Assembly: GCA_016934125.1 (NCBI GenBank)
Contig: JAFGTL010000137.1
Span: 1 to 19,320, forward strand
Direction: 5' to 3'
DNA: 19,320 nucleotides
Source: Candidatus Hydrogenedentota bacterium
Lineage (GTDB): Bacteria > Hydrogenedentota > Hydrogenedentia > Hydrogenedentales > SLHB01
Shown here piece after piece: positions 13,959 to 19,320 of this stretch; position 1 is the first letter of the stretch; each line of letters starts with the position of its first letter. Under the pieces are notes generated by a model. The model was not told the origin of the DNA. It saw only the letters and a program-made list of their open reading frames with translations, and did no database searches. The position numbers were made by a program, and so were the translations under genes.

Positions 13959-16900
13959 TCAGAACGTCACCTTAAACGTCCGGATCTCGTACGGCGTCAC
14001 CGTGAACTTCACGCTGCTTCCCGCGAGCGTGACCGCCGTGTCGTTCTCCTCCATGAGATCGCACTCGGTGACACGCGCCGGCTGCCGGCCGAAGGTTAAC
14101 GTAACCGCGCCGCGCTGGCCGTACGCCTCATAGCACCGCACGATCAGCGCGTCCGAGTCCTCGTGCTTCTTCACCGTGTCCACGACGACATGGTCGACAT
14201 CCACGCTCGCGAAGGCGCCCGCCGCCGGCAAGGGCCCGCGCGATGCCGCGGCCGGCATCGCGATCAGCGGCGCATTCAACTCGGCCCCCTGCTGCACGGC
14301 GCCGTTGCGCCAATCCCAGGCGTGGGGATAGAGCGCGTAGGTGAAGTGGTGTTCCCCTTCGTCCGCCGTGGGATCGGGCTCAATGGGCGAGCGCAATAGC
14401 GACAAGCGCAACACGTTGTCTTTCACGTCGTAGCCGTACTTGCAGTCGTTCAGCAGGGCGACTCCGTAGTCGCCTTCGGACAAATCCGCCCAGCGCTGGC
14501 CGGCCACCTCGAACTGGGCCCGATCGTGGGCCGTGTTCCGGTGGGTGGTGCGCTCGATGGTGGCGAACTGGATCTCGTAGGTGGCGCGCGACGAGCGGAC
14601 GGCCACCGGGAACGCCGCCTTCATGAGCACGCGCTTCTCCTGCCAGTCGACGGTGGTGACGAAATCGACGCGCGGCGAGCCGGCGTACAACGTCACGTCC
14701 TGCGTGATGGTGCTCCGCTCCGTCCGCCGGACGATGCGCACCACTGCGCGCACCGGGCCGGACTCGACGACTTCGATGCTGTCGGCGGGGGCGGGCTCCC
14801 ACATGCGCTCCTCGAAATTGCAGTCGATGTCCCACGCGTCGTTGCCCGCGGGCCGATCCTCGAACAGTTGCAGCACGTTGCCCCGTTGCCCTTCCGCCAG
14901 CACGTCGCGGCCTTCAACCTTGTCGTAGACGCGGGCGAGGCGGCCCGCCTTGTCGAAGGTGATGCGCAGGCAGTCGTTTTCCATGCCGGAAGAATTGGCC
15001 GCCAACGCGCCGGCGGCTGCGGCGTTCCGCCCGGCCACTACGCGATACACCGCGTAGCCGAGCGGCGGCACGCTTTGCGCCTCGAACAGGATCCGGTCTT
15101 TGCCGAGCCGCTGATGGGGCACCGGCTCGCCGGACGGCGCCAGCACGTGGAAACTGCCCTTCGGCAGGCTCACCTCCGCCTCGACGACGTCGGTTCGCAC
15201 CCAGGACAGCGTGTTGAACACGACCACGGGCGTTCCCGGGCCGGCGGTATCGATCCGGCCGGCGAGATACGCGGCCGCCGCATCCCGCACACCCGCGGCG
15301 CGCTCCTGGGCCCGGGCGTAATCCCGATCCGTGTCCCGATACACCTCGGTGATGGACGAGCCGGGCAGGATGTCGTGGAACTGGTTCGTCAACACGATCT
15401 TCCACGCCTCTTCCAGGGCCTTCTGGTTGCAGCGGGCGCCATGCGACAAGGCGAGCGAGGCGATCAGCTCGGCGTCGCGGAGGAGCGACTCGCTCTTGCG
15501 GTTGTTGCGTTTCGTGCGCGCCTGCGTGGTCTGGCAGCCCCGGTGGAGTTCCAAGTACAGTTCGCCGTTCCACACCGGCAACTCGCTCAAGTCGCACTGC
15601 GCCGCCATGCGGTCGACGGAATCCTGGAACCGGCTGAGCCGGCATTTCGGGATGCCCACGATATTGCCCAGCCGCTTCGCGCGTTCCACCATGGCCGCGG
15701 TCGGGCCGCCGCCGCCATCGCCGTAGCCGACGGGATAGGGGACTTCGTCGACGCGCTCCTTCTGCTTGAAGGCCTTCCACTGGGCGATCGCGTCGCGCAC
15801 CGTCATCGAGCCATTGTAATTGAGGGGGGGCATCATGCCGCGGACGCGGGAGCCGTCGGCCCCCTCCCACTGGAACAGGCTGTAGGGGAATTCCGTGAAC
15901 CGGCTCCACGAGATCTTGGTGGTGACGAAGGTATCGACTTGGGCCTTCTTCAGGATCTGGGGCAGCGCCCAAGTGTAGCCGAAGCTGTCCGGGAGCCACA
16001 CCGTCCGGGAGTGAATGCCGAACTCCTTCCGGAAGAACCGGTTGCCGTAGAGCAATTGCCGCACCAGCGCCTCGCCGGAAGGCACGTTGCAGTCGCTCTC
16101 CACCCACATCGCGCCCACGGGCTCCCACCGCCCCTCCTTCACCAAGCGCTTGATGCGCCGGTAAAGCGCGGGGTAATCCTTCTTCACCCACTCGTACTGC
16201 ACAGCCTGGCTGCACATGAAGGTGAAATCCGGATATCGATCCAGCAGGGCGAGCACCGTCGAGAACGTGCGCCCGCATTTGCGGTGCGTCTCGCGAAGCG
16301 GCCACAGCCAAGCCGTGTCGATGTGCGACTGCCCCATGATGGCCAGCGTGCCGAGGCCCTGACTGGTTTCGAAGGCCTTCAGGCCCCGCTGCAGGCGGCG
16401 TTGCGCCTTCCGGATCGAGTCGAAGTAGGATTCCTCGCCCCGGTGTTGGAGATCGACACTCTTGACCACGGAGTTCAGGAGTTCGAGCAGTTGGCGGCGC
16501 GGCGCGTAGTCGGCTTCGAGCTGCTCGAGCACCTCGAACACGGCCGTGCAGTCCCAGTAGAACTCCCAGGCAAGGGGATTCTTCACCGCCAGATCGGCGC
16601 GCTCGAAATAGTGGTATTCGTCAAACCGCACGCTGGGCACCGACTCGAGAGCGAGGGCAAACCGCTCGCCGCCCCGTGCCTTGTGCGTGAGCAGCACTTC
16701 ATCGTGGTTCGGATCGAGCCCTTGCCGCGGCGCGCCGTTCACGTAGGCCAGCGATTCACCGCCCGGGCGGATCAGCGCGACCACCTCGGCCCCCTTCATC
16801 GCTTTCGGGATGGACGCCGTCATCCGGAACCAGGTGGTTTGATCGAAACCGCCCCACCGCCCGTGCAGCGCAAAGGGCTTCCAGCCCGACGCGGGCATCG

Positions 16901-17045
16901 GCTCGGGGCCCTTGCCAAGCCCGGTGATGCAGGCCTCGAGTTGCCCGATGGGCTGGCACAAGCTGTAGATGGTCTCCTGGATCTCGCGCAAGCGGCCTCG
17001 CACCTGCATCATCTCAACGTGCCGTTCCTGTTCCAGGTGTGACAT
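13959..17045 (-). CDS. GH38 alpha-mannosidase
   Basis: The protein has 1028 residues from the ATG at 17045. The frame continues open to 17258, but that stretch has no family-like sequence and a weak AAAGGA site precedes 17045. There is no signal peptide, so it is probably cytoplasmic. An N-terminal beta-domain and helical region occupy about 1-230. The GH38 catalytic domain starts with QSHIDTAWLWP, giving zinc ligands His241 and Asp243. The nucleophile is Asp353 (WLPDSFGY), and His557 in NQFHDILPGSS is the further zinc-binding His. LYLELHRGCQTTQAR (496-510) is typical, and the C-terminal beta-sandwich spans about 620-1028. Length and motifs resemble the MAN2C1/Ams1-like type acting on free manno-oligosaccharides. 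It lies downstream of the GH42-like gene on the same strand, with a 115-bp gap containing a terminator-like hairpin. Confidence 0.93.
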   Translation of the reverse strand: MSHLEQERHVEMMQVRGRLREIQETIYSLCQPIGQLEACITGLGKGPEPMPASGWKPFALHGRWGGFDQTTWFRMTASIPKAMKGAEVVALIRPGGESLAYVNGAPRQGLDPNHDEVLLTHKARGGERFALALESVPSVRFDEYHYFERADLAVKNPLAWEFYWDCTAVFEVLEQLEADYAPRRQLLELLNSVVKSVDLQHRGEESYFDSIRKAQRRLQRGLKAFETSQGLGTLAIMGQSHIDTAWLWPLRETHRKCGRTFSTVLALLDRYPDFTFMCSQAVQYEWVKKDYPALYRRIKRLVKEGRWEPVGAMWVESDCNVPSGEALVRQLLYGNRFFRKEFGIHSRTVWLPDSFGYTWALPQILKKAQVDTFVTTKISWSRFTEFPYSLFQWEGADGSRVRGMMPPLNYNGSMTVRDAIAQWKAFKQKERVDEVPYPVGYGDGGGGPTAAMVERAKRLGNIVGIPKCRLSRFQDSVDRMAAQCDLSELPVWNGELYLELHRGCQTTQARTKRNNRKSESLLRDAELIASLALSHGARCNQKALEEAWKIVLTNQFHDILPGSSITEVYRDTDRDYARAQERAAGVRDAAAAYLAGRIDTAGPGTPVVVFNTLSWVRTDVVEAEVSLPKGSFHVLAPSGEPVPHQRLGKDRILFEAQSVPPLGYAVYRVVAGRNAAAAGALAANSSGMENDCLRITFDKAGRLARVYDKVEGRDVLAEGQRGNVLQLFEDRPAGNDAWDIDCNFEERMWEPAPADSIEVVESGPVRAVVRIVRRTERSTITQDVTLYAGSPRVDFVTTVDWQEKRVLMKAAFPVAVRSSRATYEIQFATIERTTHRNTAHDRAQFEVAGQRWADLSEGDYGVALLNDCKYGYDVKDNVLRLSLLRSPIEPDPTADEGEHHFTYALYPHAWDWRNGAVQQGAELNAPLIAMPAAASRGPLPAAGAFASVDVDHVVVDTVKKHEDSDALIVRCYEAYGQRGAVTLTFGRQPARVTECDLMEENDTAVTLAGSSVKFTVTPYEIRTFKVTF

Positions 17046-17125
17046 GAATACCCGTCCTTTCCGAAAGCGGTGAATCGCGATTGGTTCTGCCGGACAGCGC
17101 GGTATTATGCCGGACGCGGCGCCAC

Positions 17126-17161
17126 GAAGAAAAGCGCCCGGCCCGCGCCGACAGCGCGGCC
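17126..17161 (-). terminator. Terminator-like hairpin and T-rich tract after the GH42-like gene
   Basis: On the - strand GGCCGCGC (17161-17154), loop TGTCG and GCGCGGGCC (17148-17140) pair with one bulged G. GGGCGC and then TTTTCTTC follow. The stem touches the last base of the TAG stop. It would separate the GH42-like and mannosidase transcripts, at least in part. Confidence 0.4.
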
Positions 17162-19320
17162 TACGGCCCCGTCCGCCACTGAACGCGGACAGGGGCGCTC
17201 GCCTCGACGCCGGTGAGCACGTCGCGCGCCTCGAGCCGGTACTTGCGGCCCAGTTCATTCAGGGCCAGCGGGATGTATGCCGAGCCAAGGCCCCCTTCGC
17301 AGATCACGGTGGTCGTGTAGTACGGAATCGGGCACTTGGCGCCCGGCCCTTCCTGCGGCACGAGCGCTACGCGCACGAGGTGGGTTCCGGGCGTGCCGCG
17401 CTTCGTGCGAACCGTGGCGCCCACCGTCAACCTGTCGCCCGGGAACACCGTAGCCGGCGCCACGAGTTCGAGGCCCGTCACCTCGTACGGCAGCGCCGCG
17501 TACACCGCGACGCCGTCCAGGCGGCGCTCGATTCGTCCTGCTCCGGACGCGAAGCAGGCGCGGGCCGGGTGGGCGTCCGGGCGGAGGTCGTATACGAACG
17601 GGTTCGCGAACGCCAACGCCAGTTGCTGAGGCGCCGCGGCGCGATCCGGAAGCAGGGCAACCAACTCGGCGTCTCCCAGGCGATACGCCACGCATTCGCC
17701 CTGAAACACCGCTCCGTCCATCGTCTCGATCGCTGCCGCGGGCTTCACGCCGCACTCCCGCAACACGGCTGCCAGCAGTGTCCGGAGTCCGCCCGTGTCC
17801 TCATCGAACGCGCGCGGGCGGTAACCACCCTTCACCGCATGATTGAGCAGCAGGGACAAGGCATCGCCGTCCCGGTGTATCAGCCAGACGGGGCTCAGTC
17901 CGGCCATGCCGCCTACCGCCGCGCCGTCTGCGTCCACCGACGAATCGGCCACGGCCCCGTGGGACTCCCCGGCGACAGGGCCGTCATGCAGGCGAAGCTG
18001 GACGAGGGCATCGACGGGCGCGGCGGATTCGGCCTGGACGACGCAAGCGCCGAACAGATCATGCAAAGGGGCCTGGGAACGGCGCGCCCCGTGCGCGTCG
18101 GCCACGCCGGGCGCCAAATCGGCGATCAAGTGTCCGCCGGCGGCGTGGAACCGCCGGATCGCAGCCACCTCGCTGTCGCCGAGCGCGCGTGCCGCGGGCA
18201 GGATCAGAACCGAGTATGCGTCCAGAGCCCCCTCCACGACGCCGGCGGCCGACACGAAATCGTACTGATAGCCGAGGTCTTCGAGCAACGCCGTGAAGGC
18301 GGCCTCCGCGGCCGGCGTCTGCGTCCCGCATGGCCGCTCCACCCGGTTGAGATACAGGCTGGAACGGCTGTCGTATACGGCGATTCCACAGTTCACCCGC
18401 TCCGCACCGAGCAGCAATTCGTCCAGGCCGCCCCGAACTGCATCCAACTCGCGGACCAGTTCGCCGAATGCGGGCGCCCCTCCCCCAAAGGCGTCCAATA
18501 CCGCGGTAAAAGGCACCCACTCGCTCGTGGCCAAGGCGTCCGGCCACCAGACATCCTGGAGGCCGTGGAGCAAGGCATACCACAGATACCAGCGCCATCG
18601 CTCGGGGCCGGGCGGGCCCGTGTCGTGGCCCGGGGCCAACCCGAGGCGGCAGTCTGCCGCACGATACGAACGCGCCTTCTCGACAGAGAGCGAACCCGCC
18701 GGAAGCACGACGAGTCCGAGCTGCGCGGCCAGCCGCTGCCAGTCATAGCCAAGGTACGCGGCAGAACCCGTGCGCGCCACAAACCCAACGCGGGCGCCCG
18801 GCGCCGCCTCCTGGATCGCATCGCGGGCGGCAGCGTGCGCCCCGGCGAATACGGACTCGAGGTAGCGCTCGAGATCCACCCACGGGGCCGGCGTGCCCGC
18901 TGCTGCAGCGGCCTTCTCACCGAGAGCAATCGCCTCCTCCCAAGTGGTGAAACGCGTCTTCCAGGAAGCGTTCAACGCCTCAATCGTCCGGTATTCCTGC
19001 TGCAACCAGGTGCGGAAGCCGGCCAAGGCCTCGGGGGCCAGGCTCGGGGCCGGCCCTGCCGCCGCGAGACAGTTGCCCACGCCGAGCGAGTACGTCGACA
19101 CGCCCTCGGCATGCAGCGCCTCGCTGCGCGCCCGCAGCCGCTCGTGCTCCTGCTGGCGCGAGGACGGCTCGATGAGGCCAAGCACGTGTTCCGACGTCAG
19201 GCCGGCCACCTGGCAGATGGGGCGCAGGTTGGCCCGCGCCAAGGACTGCGCGTCGTCGGGCGCGAGTCCCGTGCAGGCGGCATCGACGCCGAGCCGGGCG
19301 AGTGCATGCAGGGCGAGGCG
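17161..19320 (-). CDS. GH42-like protein with beta-galactosidase trimerisation domain (5' end cut off)
   Basis: The frame is open through the right edge, so the start and any signal peptide are not visible; 719 residues remain. FRTWLQQEY and LNASWKTRFTTWEEA (about 18935-19020) match the GH42 family pattern in its TIM-barrel. The segment around GLQDVWWPDALATSEW ends the barrel (about 18510-18575). The middle part (about 17760-18400) has the class I amidotransferase-like trimerisation fold (GIAVYDSRSS, AYSVLILP, FHAAGGHLIADL). A beta-sandwich domain (about 17170-17480) ends the protein. The residues that would be the acid/base Asn-Glu lie outside the window, so activity cannot be judged. True GH42 beta-galactosidases are about 650-700 residues, so this is a longer, divergent relative of the type common in PVC-like bacteria. 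The substrate is unknown. Confidence 0.78.
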   Translation of the reverse strand, partial: RLALHALARLGVDAACTGLAPDDAQSLARANLRPICQVAGLTSEHVLGLIEPSSRQQEHERLRARSEALHAEGVSTYSLGVGNCLAAAGPAPSLAPEALAGFRTWLQQEYRTIEALNASWKTRFTTWEEAIALGEKAAAAAGTPAPWVDLERYLESVFAGAHAAARDAIQEAAPGARVGFVARTGSAAYLGYDWQRLAAQLGLVVLPAGSLSVEKARSYRAADCRLGLAPGHDTGPPGPERWRWYLWYALLHGLQDVWWPDALATSEWVPFTAVLDAFGGGAPAFGELVRELDAVRGGLDELLLGAERVNCGIAVYDSRSSLYLNRVERPCGTQTPAAEAAFTALLEDLGYQYDFVSAAGVVEGALDAYSVLILPAARALGDSEVAAIRRFHAAGGHLIADLAPGVADAHGARRSQAPLHDLFGACVVQAESAAPVDALVQLRLHDGPVAGESHGAVADSSVDADGAAVGGMAGLSPVWLIHRDGDALSLLLNHAVKGGYRPRAFDEDTGGLRTLLAAVLRECGVKPAAAIETMDGAVFQGECVAYRLGDAELVALLPDRAAAPQQLALAFANPFVYDLRPDAHPARACFASGAGRIERRLDGVAVYAALPYEVTGLELVAPATVFPGDRLTVGATVRTKRGTPGTHLVRVALVPQEGPGAKCPIPYYTTTVICEGGLGSAYIPLALNELGRKYRLEARDVLTGVEASAPVRVQWRTGP

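Noticed and set aside
14526..17042. 838-residue open frame on the + strand opposite the mannosidase
   Set aside because: The same reasoning applies: the GH38 motifs are on the - strand, and the antisense translation is low-complexity and unlike any family.
17104..17132. CATAAT as a -10 box for the mannosidase gene on the - strand
   Set aside because: The hexamer matches 5 of 6, but no acceptable -35 box lies 16-18 nt upstream (best about 2 of 6). It may still be an atypical promoter.
17046..17258. In-frame extension of the mannosidase beyond 17045
   Set aside because: It would overlap the GH42-like gene's end and the terminator-like hairpin, and it is Arg/Gly/Pro-rich with no homology-like features.
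1..19320. CRISPR arrays, tRNA or rRNA genes, insertion sequences, phage genes
   Set aside because: Reading both strands I found no regularly spaced direct repeats, no transposase or integrase motifs and no convincing structural RNA.

Overview
The window is a GC-rich, gene-dense bacterial chromosomal segment with ten genes. Two are cut by the edges: glnD on the left and a GH42-like gene on the right. I see no tRNA, rRNA, CRISPR array, insertion sequence or phage gene. The gene mix is a PEP-CTERM surface protein, a GH123/DUF4091 protein, a GH42-like protein with a trimerisation domain, a GH38 mannosidase, and a Tat-signal protein carrying a LamG domain. That mix resembles heterotrophic, polysaccharide-degrading lineages such as Hydrogenedentota, Planctomycetota, Verrucomicrobiota or Lentisphaerota. 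This placement is inference from gene content only; no marker gene here fixes the phylum.

Left part (1-8449, all + strand). The C-terminal half of glnD (nitrogen-status sensor) overlaps by 4 bp a secreted HtrA/DegP-type protease. A perfect 14-bp hairpin follows. Next comes a secreted GH123/DUF4091 protein, overlapping by 4 bp a small DUF2752 membrane protein. A good sigma70-like promoter then precedes a REC-PAS-GGDEF diguanylate cyclase, and an AEC-family transporter starts 2 bp after it.

Middle (8450-12799). Hairpins separate the transporter from a convergent PEP-CTERM protein on the - strand. A 464-bp divergent spacer with a palindrome leads to the most unusual gene, at 9805-12696. It is a glycyl radical enzyme of the pyruvate formate-lyase superfamily that has a twin-arginine signal-like N-terminus and a LamG (concanavalin-like) domain inserted inside the catalytic fold. 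The active-site Cys-x-Glu motif and the C-terminal glycyl-radical loop are both intact. No radical-SAM activating enzyme lies in the window.

Right part (12800-19320). GDP-mannose pyrophosphorylase (manC, +) converges on a GH38 alpha-mannosidase (-). Behind the mannosidase, on the same strand, is a GH42-like protein that runs off the right edge. Together these suggest mannose-containing glycan synthesis and turnover. The best candidate for an undescribed system is the apparently exported, carbohydrate-binding glycyl radical enzyme.
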